Source: Myxococcales bacterium
GTDB lineage: Bacteria; Myxococcota_A; Polyangia; Polyangiales; Polyangiaceae
DNA length: 64,000 nt
Direction of reading: 5' to 3'
Assembly (NCBI GenBank): GCA_016212965.1
Contig: JACRDA010000042.1
Location: 1 to 64,000 of the forward strand
The position numbers and the translations under genes were made by a program. Positions 1 to 9,376 of this stretch are shown piece after piece. Every line of letters begins with the position of its first letter. Positions within the stretch are counted from its first letter, which is position 1. The notes under the pieces are model-generated. The model saw only the letters and a program-made list of their open reading frames with translations, had not been told where the DNA came from and searched no databases.

Positions 1-704
1 CGGCCCTGCGCGCGCTCGGCCAGAAGGACGCGGCGCTCGCGGCCGCCCAGGCCTGCGCGTCGGAGCACCCGGACGACTCGAGCGCGCACGTCGAATTGTC
101 CCTGTGCCTCGAGGCGCTCGGCAAGAGCGACGAGGCGCGGGCCGCCGCCGAAAAGGCGCTCGCCGCCAACGCCAGCGACCTCGAGGCGATCTACATCCGC
201 TACTGGCCCAAGGACCGCGAGGCCCTGGCCCAGGTCGCCGAGGCCGTACCGCACCTGCGCGACTACGCCAAGCACCACCCCGACGCGCCCGGCGCCTGGC
301 GCTCGCTCGCGCGCGCGGAGCTCGTGTGCGGCAACGAGGAGGCGGCGCTCGAGCTCTTCAAGAAGGCCGTCGAGCTCACGCCCGACGACGACGAGCTCAG
401 GAGCGAGTGGTGGCAGGAGCTGGCGCGCGGCACGCACTACCAGGCGATCCTCGACGACGCGAAGAAGCTCGGCGACCTCTCGCGCCGCAGCTGGAAGCTG
501 CGCTGGAACGAGGCCGAGGCCTACCGCGGCGCGGGCAAGCTGATGGAGGCGCGCGCCTGCCTGACGGCGCTCAACATGGACGACAGCCTGCACGTCGACA
601 TCCGCAAGCGCGCCAAGCGCTTCGTGAGCGAGCTCGGCATGCCGGCGGCGCCGGCGGCTCCGCCGGCGGGCGATCCCGGCGCGGCCCCCGCCGCGGGGGG
701 CTGA
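1..704 (+). CDS. TPR-repeat protein, 5' end missing
   Basis: The reading frame is open from the first bases of the window, so the true start lies upstream; the TTG at 96 is not a convincing start because tetratricopeptide-like sequence continues before it. The visible ~234 residues are amphipathic helix pairs with TPR-type spacing (Ala/Leu/Tyr at the usual positions, 'AWRSLARAELVCGNEEAALEL', 'AEAYRGAGKLMEARACL'). The C-terminus ends in an Ala/Pro/Gly-rich tail (last ~22 residues). No enzymatic domain is visible. TPR proteins are scaffolds, so no specific partner can be named. It converges with the minus-strand gene that stops at 873. Confidence 0.7.
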   Translation, partial: ALRALGQKDAALAAAQACASEHPDDSSAHVELSLCLEALGKSDEARAAAEKALAANASDLEAIYIRYWPKDREALAQVAEAVPHLRDYAKHHPDAPGAWRSLARAELVCGNEEAALELFKKAVELTPDDDELRSEWWQELARGTHYQAILDDAKKLGDLSRRSWKLRWNEAEAYRGAGKLMEARACLTALNMDDSLHVDIRKRAKRFVSELGMPAAPAAPPAGDPGAAPAAGG

Positions 705-872
705 GGGCTCCAGGGCTCCAGGCCTGCGGCCAAACGTGCGGGTTTGCCAGGGCGGTCACTCGATCCGCGCGGAAGGGGAGCGAGCGGAACGACGCAGCTC
801 CGCACGGGCGCCGAGCCGCCCGGGTTGCCATGGCAGTGACGCCTGGGCTGAGGCCCAGCGAGGCGAACCACG
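705..872. other. Convergent intergenic region with small hairpin
   Basis: These 168 nt separate two converging genes. The only structure I see is a perfect 6-bp stem with a 4-nt loop at 843-858 (CTGGGC-TGAG-GCCCAG). It has no following T-run, so it is at best a weak bidirectional terminator. Confidence 0.3.
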
Positions 873-2975
873 TCACCGCGCCGCGGCGGGGGACTTCGTC
901 GCGGGCTTCGCCGGCGTCTTGTCGTCGGCGCGCCCGAGGAGGCGCAGGAACCACTCCTTGCGGAAGAAGAGCCCGATCATCACCCAGCAAGCGACGAGCG
1001 ACACGGCCGTGAGGGCGTAGTAGCGCGAGTCGTTGTACTCGGTGTTGAGCCAGATGATCTGCGTGACGGCGGCGAGGCCGTAGAGCAGTAGCTCGATCGA
1101 GGCGCGCAGCTTGATGAGCGGCGCCGAGAGGATGAGGAACGAGTAGTAGTAACAGGTGAGCTGCGACAGGAGGATGATGAACACCTGTCCCAGGCACTGG
1201 GCGACCCACAGGCTCTTGATGCGCCAGGTGACGAGCCCGAAGCCGAGCAGCGTCAGCCCCGTGATGGCGTAGGCGACGAGCTTCCACTTGTCGTAGCGCT
1301 CGTTGCGCATGCGCTTCCAGACCTCGAAGGGGTCCGTGAGGCGGTTGTCGCGCGTGAACTGCATGCGGCCCGTCGCCTGGCACTTGTCGGGCGGGTCGGG
1401 CGGGTCCTTCTTCGTGTCGACCGAGCAGGGCGTCGGGTTGTGCGACACGAGCACGCGCAGGCCCATGTGGTTCGTGAGCGGCGTCTGGTCGTGGACCTTG
1501 AGCGTGTGCTCGTAGAAGTCCTTGTAGCTCGATTGACCCGAGGCCCACAGGCTCGCGGGGATGAGCAGCGCCGCCGCGATGACGCCGCCGAGCAGCATGC
1601 GCCCGTGGTCCGGGTGGATGCGCCTCTTCCGGACGATGTGCGCCACGAAGGGCAGGAGCGTGCCGATGACGACGAGGCCCGGGAACACGCGCAACAGGCC
1701 CGCGTACACCACCGCCGCGCCGGCGAGCTTGAAGCAGCGCTTGCGGATGCACGCGACGCTGAAGACGAGGAAGAAGATCCAGTCCTGGCGCAGGAGCGCC
1801 CCGCCCGTCCAGAGGAACGGCGCGGAGGACTGCGTGCCCCAGAAGATCGCGGCCACCGCCATCACGCGCCAGCCGAAGCCCCAGTACAGGGCCGCGAACA
1901 TGCCCGCGAGGTACAAGAGATCGAGCGTCGCGAGCAGCTGCAGGTAGCGCACGCTCGCGAAGTGGAGCTCGCCCAGGATCTTGCCCGCGATGGTCCACAC
2001 GGGCGGCGGGTTGTACCCGTGGTCCTGCTGCATCTGGGCCCACCAGCCCGGTCCGGGGCCGGACACGATGCGGAAGAACTTGACGTCCTGCTTGTACTCC
2101 TCCCAGCGCTCGGGGCTGAAGCGGTCGGTGCAGTAGTCGCGCGTGGCGAGGACCTCCTTGACCGGGATGAGGAGGTTCGCGTCGACGAGGGCGTCCTTCG
2201 GCGCGGGGCCGCCCGCCGAGGGCTCGCCGACCTCGCGGGCCAGGGCCTCGAGCTCCGCGCGATGGTCCTCGGCGAGCGGCACGCCCTTGCCGAGCGCGAG
2301 CTCCTCGAGCTTCTGGCGGGCCGCTTCGTCGGTCACCACGAGCCCGAGATCGCCGAGCACCTCGTCGACGGCGTGGCGCGCCTGGTCGCTCGGCAGGGGC
2401 GTGCCGAGCTTGCGCACCTTCTTGTCCGGGTGGCGCATCTCCTTCTGCCAGTCCTCGCGGCGCGCCGTCGGAGCGCCGTCGTTCTGCACGAGGACCTCGC
2501 CCATCTCGTCCTGGGCGACCACGGCGCAGCGGTAGAGGTCGGTATATCCGAGCTCCTTGAAGTACTTGGCCCCCATGTAATAGTGGTACTGGTCCCACCG
2601 GTGGTAGTACTTCGGGTAGCCGAACTTGAACGAGTTGAAGTAGGCGACGACGGCCGCTAGGGCGAGGGCGAAGGCGGCGAAGCGCTTCCAGCGCTCGCTC
2701 ACCGGCCGCCCGATCCCGCGCCGGTGCTGCTCGTAGAACACGGCCGCCGCGGCGAGGATCGCGATGCCCGCCTTCGAGATGGCGACCGCGCGCTCCTGGT
2801 CCGGGACGACCGCCTCCATGGCCACGAAGAACAGGAGGCCCGTGAGCCCGGCCGCGGCCCAGCGGAACACGGCGCGCGCGCGCTCGCGCAGCGCCATGTC
2901 CACGAAGTAGACGAGCGCCAGGTAGGCGACCGTGCCGACGACCAGCAGAACCGTCTGGGTGACAGAAAGCTTCAT
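873..2975 (-). CDS. Large polytopic membrane protein, probably GT-C-type glycosyltransferase
   Basis: This is a 700-residue protein starting at ATG 2975. Two or more hydrophobic segments lie in the first ~60 residues. A conserved-looking loop rich in Tyr, Asp and Lys follows at about residues 115-145 ('HRWDQYHYYMGAKYFKELGY'). A soluble stretch (~150-310) comes next, and then about ten further hydrophobic segments to a basic, Ala-rich C-terminus. The layout (acidic first extracytoplasmic loop, long loop, many helices) resembles polyprenyl-phosphate-sugar-dependent GT-C glycosyltransferases, but I see no decisive motif and the donor or acceptor cannot be named. No sugar-pathway genes adjoin it. 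It is separated by 82 nt from moeA on the same strand. Confidence 0.6.
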   Translation of the reverse strand: MKLSVTQTVLLVVGTVAYLALVYFVDMALRERARAVFRWAAAGLTGLLFFVAMEAVVPDQERAVAISKAGIAILAAAAVFYEQHRRGIGRPVSERWKRFAAFALALAAVVAYFNSFKFGYPKYYHRWDQYHYYMGAKYFKELGYTDLYRCAVVAQDEMGEVLVQNDGAPTARREDWQKEMRHPDKKVRKLGTPLPSDQARHAVDEVLGDLGLVVTDEAARQKLEELALGKGVPLAEDHRAELEALAREVGEPSAGGPAPKDALVDANLLIPVKEVLATRDYCTDRFSPERWEEYKQDVKFFRIVSGPGPGWWAQMQQDHGYNPPPVWTIAGKILGELHFASVRYLQLLATLDLLYLAGMFAALYWGFGWRVMAVAAIFWGTQSSAPFLWTGGALLRQDWIFFLVFSVACIRKRCFKLAGAAVVYAGLLRVFPGLVVIGTLLPFVAHIVRKRRIHPDHGRMLLGGVIAAALLIPASLWASGQSSYKDFYEHTLKVHDQTPLTNHMGLRVLVSHNPTPCSVDTKKDPPDPPDKCQATGRMQFTRDNRLTDPFEVWKRMRNERYDKWKLVAYAITGLTLLGFGLVTWRIKSLWVAQCLGQVFIILLSQLTCYYYSFLILSAPLIKLRASIELLLYGLAAVTQIIWLNTEYNDSRYYALTAVSLVACWVMIGLFFRKEWFLRLLGRADDKTPAKPATKSPAAAR

Positions 2976-3057
2976 GATCTCGGGGGGCGCAAGAGCTAGG
3001 CACCCATAGCAGAACTACCGTACGCGCGGATACCGGCTCGGGGCCCCGCCTGCGCTT

Positions 3058-4284
3058 TCAGCTCCAGAGCTCCCGGAGGCGGTAGACGGGCAGGCGCTCG
3101 CCGTCGTGGACGGCGTCCGACTCGCGGGGCACGACCACGAGCGCGTCGGCGTGCGCGAAGCCGACGACTGCCCCGGATGCCTGGTTCGCCGCGAGCACCG
3201 CGATCTCGTCGCCGGCCTCGTGCACGAGCCGCGCCCGCAAGAGCTCCATCCGCCCCGGCGTGTGCCGGAGCGCGCCCCGCACCGGCAGGCGCGTGGGCGC
3301 GGGCACCGGGTGCGCGTCGCCCTGCAGGGCGCGCAGGAGCGGCACGCCGAGGAGCGTGAAGACGACGGTTGCGGCGGCCGGGTTGCCCGGTACCGAGAGC
3401 ACGCGCGCGCCCGTGCCGTCGGCCCTGCGGCCGAAGGCGGTCGGCTTGCCGGGCTTGATCGCGACGCCCCAGTACGCGAGCTCGATGCCGCAGGCGTCGA
3501 GGGCCGGCCGCACCCGATCGTGGTCGCCGACGCTCACGCCGCCGATGGTCACGCAGAGATCGGCGGCGACGAGCGCCTCGCGGAGCGCGGCCTCGGTGGC
3601 CGCGTCCTCGTCGCAGAGCGGGGGCAGCGAGCGGACGATGGCCCCCGCGGCGCGCGCGATTGCGGCGAGCGCGAAGGAGTTCGAGTCGGGGATCGAGCGC
3701 GTGTCGCCCGCTCCGGCCGGGTCGCCGGGTGCGCGCAGCTCGTCGCCGGTCGGCAGGATGGCGACGACGGGCCGCCGCCCTACGTAGAGGTGCGCATGAT
3801 CGAGCGCCGCGGCGAGCGCGACGGCGCCGGGGTGGAGGCGCGTGCCCGTCGCGAGGGCGAGCGCGCCCTCGGCCACGTCTTCACCGGCGTGGCGCACGTT
3901 CGCGCCGGCCTTCGGCGTCTTGCCGAGCGTCACGAGCTCGCCGGCGCGCTCCACGGCCTCCTGCATGATGACCGTGTCGACGCCGACGGGCAGCTCCGCC
4001 CCGGTGAAGATGCGCGTGGCACAGCCCGGCGCGTGGGCCGGCAGCGCGCCGCCCGCACGGCTCTCGCCGGCGACCCGCAGCGTGTGCGGCGCCGCCCCCG
4101 CGAGCTCCGCCGCGCACACGCCGTAGCCGTCCACCGCCGAGTAGGTGAAGGCCGGCATCGGCCGCGGGCTCGTGAGATCGCGCGCGAGCACGCGGCCCGC
4201 GGCGTCCGCGGTGGGGACCCGCTCCACACCGAGGCGCCCAGCCCCGGCGAGCGTCCGCTCGAGCGCTTCCTCGAACGAGATCAC
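3058..4284 (-). CDS. moeA: Molybdopterin molybdenumtransferase MoeA
   Basis: MoeA inserts molybdate into adenylylated molybdopterin to give molybdenum cofactor, in the cytoplasm. The 408-residue length is normal. Recognisable MoeA motifs in order are: 'MPAFTYSAVDGYGV' near residue 43 (family usual MPxFDxSAMDGYAV, so Asp to Thr and Met to Val here), 'LPTGDELRAPGD' near 180, 'DSNSFAL', 'TIGGVSVGDHD' and 'SVPGNPAAATVVFTLLG' near 300. The start at 4284 overlaps the stop of the upstream moaB by 4 nt, so the two are translationally coupled. No molybdoenzyme is encoded in the window. Confidence 0.93.
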   Translation of the reverse strand: MISFEEALERTLAGAGRLGVERVPTADAAGRVLARDLTSPRPMPAFTYSAVDGYGVCAAELAGAAPHTLRVAGESRAGGALPAHAPGCATRIFTGAELPVGVDTVIMQEAVERAGELVTLGKTPKAGANVRHAGEDVAEGALALATGTRLHPGAVALAAALDHAHLYVGRRPVVAILPTGDELRAPGDPAGAGDTRSIPDSNSFALAAIARAAGAIVRSLPPLCDEDAATEAALREALVAADLCVTIGGVSVGDHDRVRPALDACGIELAYWGVAIKPGKPTAFGRRADGTGARVLSVPGNPAAATVVFTLLGVPLLRALQGDAHPVPAPTRLPVRGALRHTPGRMELLRARLVHEAGDEIAVLAANQASGAVVGFAHADALVVVPRESDAVHDGERLPVYRLRELWS

Positions 4285-4829
4285 GCTCCGCGCCCTCCGG
4301 CGGCGCCGCGCGGGCCGTGGTCGGGCCCGTGGTGGTGGCCCCCGACGCCCCGGGCGAGCGCGACGGCGTGGCCGAGCGTCGGGGCGAGGAGCGACTCCAC
4401 GCCGAGGCGTACGGCCTTGGGGCTGCCCGGCAGGAGCACGACGAGCACGGCCCGCGGCGGCTCACCGGCGACGACGAAGCCGGCGGTCGCGCGCGACAGG
4501 ATGGCGCGCGGGCCGATCTGATCCCAGGAGAGCCGCCGGAAGGCCTCGCCGAAGCCCTCGAGCGTCTTGTCGAACAGGGGCGCGACGGCCTCGATCGCGA
4601 TGTCACGCGGTGCGACGCCCGTGCCACCGGTGCACACGACGGCGTCGACGGCCGGGTCGCGGCACAGGCCGAGCACGCTCGCCGTCAGGGCCTCGCGCTC
4701 CTCGCGCACGATGGCGTGGGACAGGACCGCGAAGCCGGCGTCGCCGAGGAGCGCGCCGAGCAACCGGCCGCCCTCGTCGTCCGCCGAGGTCCGGGTGTCG
4801 CTGAAGGTGAGGGTGGCGACGCGCTCCAC
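4281..4829 (-). CDS. moaB: Molybdenum cofactor biosynthesis protein MoaB/MogA
   Basis: This family adenylylates molybdopterin before MoeA inserts molybdate. The protein is 182 residues and starts at GTG 4829. Diagnostic motifs are 'FSDTRTSADDEGG' near residue 9, 'VVCTGGTGVAPRD' near 64 and 'LLPGSPKAV' near 132. The last ~20 residues form a His/Gly-rich tail ('GVGGHHHGPDHGPRG') that is not part of the fold. It forms an operon with moeA (4-nt overlap) and is divergent from lgt. I cannot separate MoaB from MogA by motif alone. Confidence 0.88.
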   Translation of the reverse strand: MERVATLTFSDTRTSADDEGGRLLGALLGDAGFAVLSHAIVREEREALTASVLGLCRDPAVDAVVCTGGTGVAPRDIAIEAVAPLFDKTLEGFGEAFRRLSWDQIGPRAILSRATAGFVVAGEPPRAVLVVLLPGSPKAVRLGVESLLAPTLGHAVALARGVGGHHHGPDHGPRGAAGGRGA

Positions 4830-4942
4830 GAGGGCGGCTTACGTGGGTCGCGCGCACGCCGCAAGCGCGCGGCCTCCTGACGACCGAAAACTGAAAACTA
4901 CGATTGCCGCCCGCGCGCGCGGTGCGCTACAGCCTTGCCCTC

Positions 4943-6202
4943 GTGTCCGCACCCCTCATTCCCTACATCGATCTCCCGGTTCAGATCCCCGAGAAGCCGC
5001 TCGAGTTTCTCGGCCTCTCGCTGTCCATCAAGATCTTCGGGATCCTGGTGGCGATCGGGGTCTACGTCGGCGTGATGGTGTCGATCCGGCGCGCGCGCCA
5101 GCGCTTCATCGACCCGAAGCGCATGACCGACTTCATCTTCTGGGTGGTCGCGCTCGGCTTCGTGCTGAGCCACGTCCTCGACGCGATCTTCTACCACCCG
5201 GACACGGTCGCGAAGAACCCGCTCTACCTCCTCAAGATCTGGGACGGCCTCTCGAGCTACGGCGGGCTCATCGGCGCCGTGATCGGCGCCTTCCTCTGGT
5301 CGAAGGTGCGCCGCCGTCCGATCCTCGAGCAGGTGGACGTGTGCGTGAGCGCCTTCCCGCTCGCGTGGGTGTTCGGGCGGCTCGGCTGCGCGACGGTGCA
5401 CGACCACCCAGGCGCGCTCACCACGAGCTGGATCGGGGTCAAGTACCCGGTCGATCACGGCGGCGCGATCATCGACGGCGTCTACCACGGGCGCTACGAC
5501 CTCGGGCTCTACGAGATGGTCCTGACCATCCCGCTGGCGCTCGCGTGCTGGTGGCTGTGGCGCCGGCGCCCGTTCCGGGCCCCCGGGTTCTACGTCGGCC
5601 TCACGACGGCGTACTACGCGCCGATCCGCTTCGGTCTCGACTTCCTGCGCGTCGGCCCCGAGGAGATGGGCGGCGCCGGCGACCCGCGCTACCTCGGGCT
5701 CACGCCCGCGCAGTGGGTGTGCTTCGTGGCGCTCGCGCTCGGCATCTACATGCTCAAGCGTTCGACGAGCCCGGCGGCGGTCGCGGCTGCGGCCGCGAGC
5801 GCGACCACCCGCGCCGAAGAAGCGCGCCTCGCCGAAGAGGACGAGAAGCGCGCCGCGGCCGCCCCCGCCAAGGGTGCCAAGGCGCCGAAGGCGGCCAGGG
5901 TCGCCGACGAGGAACCGGCCGACGGGGCGGCGGACGAGGGCACGGCGCGCGACCGGGCGCGGGCCCGCCGCCAGCAGGCCGGAAAGCGCGCGAAGAAGAA
6001 GGCGGCCGGGGCGGCCGCGGGCGCGCCGAGCCCCGAGCCGGCCGACGCGTCCGGCGGGCCCGAGCCGCCCGCCGAGGCCGACGCTTCCGAGGCCGGGGGG
6101 GCGCCGAAGAGCGGCGACGAGAGCGCCGAGGAGGCCAAGCGCGCGGCGAGCGACCAGGCGGGTGGAGCGCCCGACTCGAGCCCCGAGCGGGGCGCAGGTT
6201 GA
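4943..6202 (+). CDS. lgt: Prolipoprotein diacylglyceryl transferase (paralog 1) with charged C-terminal tail
   Basis: Lgt transfers diacylglycerol from phosphatidylglycerol to the lipobox cysteine of prolipoproteins in the inner membrane. I place the start at GTG 4943 (419 aa) rather than TTG 4904, because a -10-like TACAGC at 4928-4933 lies 9 nt before the GTG. Family features are several hydrophobic helices, 'LSSYGGLIGAVIGAF', 'FGRLGC' followed by 'HDHPG', and a late 'LYEMVL'. After about residue 275 an Ala/Glu/Lys-rich, low-complexity, probably disordered tail of ~140 residues follows; ordinary Lgt proteins lack it. A second Lgt paralog lies at 16268-17209. Confidence 0.88.
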   Translation: MSAPLIPYIDLPVQIPEKPLEFLGLSLSIKIFGILVAIGVYVGVMVSIRRARQRFIDPKRMTDFIFWVVALGFVLSHVLDAIFYHPDTVAKNPLYLLKIWDGLSSYGGLIGAVIGAFLWSKVRRRPILEQVDVCVSAFPLAWVFGRLGCATVHDHPGALTTSWIGVKYPVDHGGAIIDGVYHGRYDLGLYEMVLTIPLALACWWLWRRRPFRAPGFYVGLTTAYYAPIRFGLDFLRVGPEEMGGAGDPRYLGLTPAQWVCFVALALGIYMLKRSTSPAAVAAAAASATTRAEEARLAEEDEKRAAAAPAKGAKAPKAARVADEEPADGAADEGTARDRARARRQQAGKRAKKKAAGAAAGAPSPEPADASGGPEPPAEADASEAGGAPKSGDESAEEAKRAASDQAGGAPDSSPERGAG

Positions 6203-6226
6203 CAAGCGCCCGAAAATCCGTAGAGT
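6199..6226 (+). promoter_or_regulatory. Sigma-70-type promoter for rpmG
   Basis: A perfect -35 box TTGACA (6199-6204) and a -10-like TAGAGT (6221-6226) are separated by 16 nt. The -35 box overlaps the lgt stop codon. The predicted transcript would have a leader of about 100 nt before rpmG at 6337. Confidence 0.6.
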
Positions 6227-6336
6227 GCGCAACCCCACCGTCCGCCTTCGGAGCGGGCGATTCCGTACCAGCCGGCGCGCCGCGACTCGACGAGCGCGCC
6301 TTCGAGGCCGGGCCCGAGCGCGCCCGGACGTAGGCC

Positions 6337-6498
6337 ATGCGCGACAACCTGATGCTCAAGTGCGGGAACTGCGGCCGCCACAACTACGTGCGCAACAAGA
6401 ACAAGCGCACGATGACCCAGAAGTTCGAGATCAAGAAGTACTGCCCTGGGTGCCGGGCTCACCACCCGCACAAGGAAAGCAAGATCTCGAAGGGCTGA
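6337..6498 (+). CDS. rpmG: 50S ribosomal protein L33
   Basis: This 53-residue protein is a component of the large ribosomal subunit near the E site. The sequence begins MRDNLMLKCGNCGRHNYV and contains 'KNKRTMTQKFEIKKYCPGCR' and 'HHPHKESK'. It matches the L33 pattern and retains both CxxC pairs, so it is the zinc-binding (C+) form. In many proteobacteria rpmG sits near tRNA-Trp, secE and nusG; here it stands alone between lgt and the mre operon with its own promoter. Confidence 0.93.
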   Translation: MRDNLMLKCGNCGRHNYVRNKNKRTMTQKFEIKKYCPGCRAHHPHKESKISKG

Positions 6499-7856
<1,358 letters not shown>

Positions 7857-7932
7857 GAATGGGCCGCTACCGACAGGCGCCGCGGGCGCACGGGTGGCGG
7901 CCGGGTGACGGGGACGGGGAGGGGACCGCGCC

Positions 7933-8841
7933 GTGAACGTCAAGCGCTACCGCGATGCTGCCATCGTGATCGTCGCGCTGGCCGTGCCGTTCTGGTTCCT
8001 GCGCTACTCGATCCCCAAGGACCCGCGCACCCTGAGCGGGCCCGACAAGCTCATCCTGCGCGCCATCACGCCGATCCAGTTCGCGGCGACGACGCTGGCG
8101 CGCGGTCTGTCGGGCATCTGGACGGACTACATCTACCTGGTCGACGTCAAGGAGGACAACGCACGGCTCGGCGCCGAGAACGCGCGGCTGCGCGAGCGCG
8201 TGCGCGAGCTCGAGCAGCTCGAGGAGGAGAACCGCCGCCTGCGCAAGCAGCTCGGCCTGAAGACCGAGCTCCGGGCCGACCTCGTGAGCGCCCAGGTCGT
8301 GGCGAAGGACGCGAACCAGTTCTTCCGCGTGGCGCACGTGGTGCTCGACCGGCCGAGCCGCGAGATCCCGAACAACGGCATGTTGCCCGTCATCACCCAC
8401 GAGGGGGTGGTGGGCACGACCGGCAAGGTGGCCGGTGACACGGTCGAGGTGCAGCTCGTGGTCGACGCGGACAGCGGCGTCGACGTGCTGGTGCAGCGCT
8501 CGGGCGCGCGCGGCATCCTCATGGGCACCGGCGACGACCGGCGCTACCTCTGCAAGGTGCAGTACGTGAAGCGCACCGACGAGGTGCTGGTGGGCGACTT
8601 GCTCGTGACGAGCGGCGTCGGGCGGCGCTTCCCCAAGGGCCTGATGGTGGCGCGCGTGGTGAGCGTGGACCGGCGCGAGTTCGGCCTCTACCAGACGGTT
8701 CAGGCCGAGCCGACGGTCGACTTCTCGCGCCTCGAGGAGGTGCTCATCGTGGTCAACGCCCCCGAGGTGGGGGCCGCGGCGCCGGAGACCTCCGCGGCGC
8801 CGGCGCGGGGCGCGGCCTCCGGCGCGCCTCCCTCTCCGTGA
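7933..8841 (+). CDS. mreC: Rod-shape determining protein MreC
   Basis: MreC is a periplasmic bitopic protein that activates PBP2/RodA. The 302-residue protein starts at GTG 7933. It has one N-terminal membrane helix (about residues 8-24), a coiled coil (about 68-108, 'LGAENARLRERVRELEQLEE') and the paired beta-barrel MreC core, including 'NGMLPVITHEGVVGTTGKV' and 'DVLVQRSGARGILMGTGDD'. The C-terminus is an Ala-rich tail. The gene lies 76 nt after mreB and 7 nt before mreD. Confidence 0.93.
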   Translation: MNVKRYRDAAIVIVALAVPFWFLRYSIPKDPRTLSGPDKLILRAITPIQFAATTLARGLSGIWTDYIYLVDVKEDNARLGAENARLRERVRELEQLEEENRRLRKQLGLKTELRADLVSAQVVAKDANQFFRVAHVVLDRPSREIPNNGMLPVITHEGVVGTTGKVAGDTVEVQLVVDADSGVDVLVQRSGARGILMGTGDDRRYLCKVQYVKRTDEVLVGDLLVTSGVGRRFPKGLMVARVVSVDRREFGLYQTVQAEPTVDFSRLEEVLIVVNAPEVGAAAPETSAAPARGAASGAPPSP

Positions 8842-8848
8842 GCGGGTC

Positions 8849-9376
8849 ATGCGCAACACCGCCTTCGTCGCCCTCGGCCTCGCCCTCATCCTGGCTCAGT
8901 CGAACCTGTTCCGGCTGATCGGGCGGCTGCACATCGCCGGCGCCACGCCGAGCCTGCTCCTGCCGCTCATCGTGTTCATGGGCGTGCACGAGTACTCGCT
9001 CGGGCGCGGGGCCATCCTGTGCTTCGTGCTCGGCTACCTGCTCGACGTGGTGAGCGCGGCGCCGGTCGGCCTCTACACCTTCAACGTGGTCGCGGTCTTC
9101 GTGGTCGCGCGCGCCGCCGGCGTGCGCCTGGCCGCGCAGACCTTCATCACGAAGATCGCGCTCGCCTTCGCGTTCTGCCTGCTCGAGGGCCTGGTGGTGG
9201 TCATCCTCACGGCCATCTTCGGCGGCAACGCCGCGCGCTCGCGCGCGCTCGCCACGCTGGTCCTGCCGCACGCGATCTCGACCGCCCTGTTCGCCCCGCT
9301 CGTGTTCCGGCTGGCGGAGCGCGTGCACCAGGCCACAATTACCGTCCCGCGACCCGGCGAGACCCCGAACCGATGA
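8849..9376 (+). CDS. mreD: Rod-shape determining membrane protein MreD
   Basis: A 175-residue protein with five or six hydrophobic segments and almost no soluble part, as in MreD. The residue pattern 'FMGVHEYSLGRGAILCFVLG' followed by 'LLDVVSAAPVGLYTFNVV' is typical. MreD links MreC to the elongasome. Its stop overlaps the mrdA start by 4 nt (ATGA), so expression is coupled. Confidence 0.9.
   Translation: MRNTAFVALGLALILAQSNLFRLIGRLHIAGATPSLLLPLIVFMGVHEYSLGRGAILCFVLGYLLDVVSAAPVGLYTFNVVAVFVVARAAGVRLAAQTFITKIALAFAFCLLEGLVVVILTAIFGGNAARSRALATLVLPHAISTALFAPLVFRLAERVHQATITVPRPGETPNR

Noticed and set aside
571-3003. Very long open frames (400-1400 codons) antiparallel or out of frame to recognised genes, for example 571-3003 (-), 12681-15491 (+) and 55415-59644 (+)
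   Set aside because: They are Arg/Pro/Ala/Gly-rich, lack motifs and exactly overlie genes with clear homology. Such shadows are expected when GC at third codon positions is very high.
4904-4942. TTG 4904 as start of lgt
   Set aside because: The GTG at 4943 has a -10-like box 9 nt upstream, and the extra residues (PPARAVRYSLAL) do not resemble Lgt.
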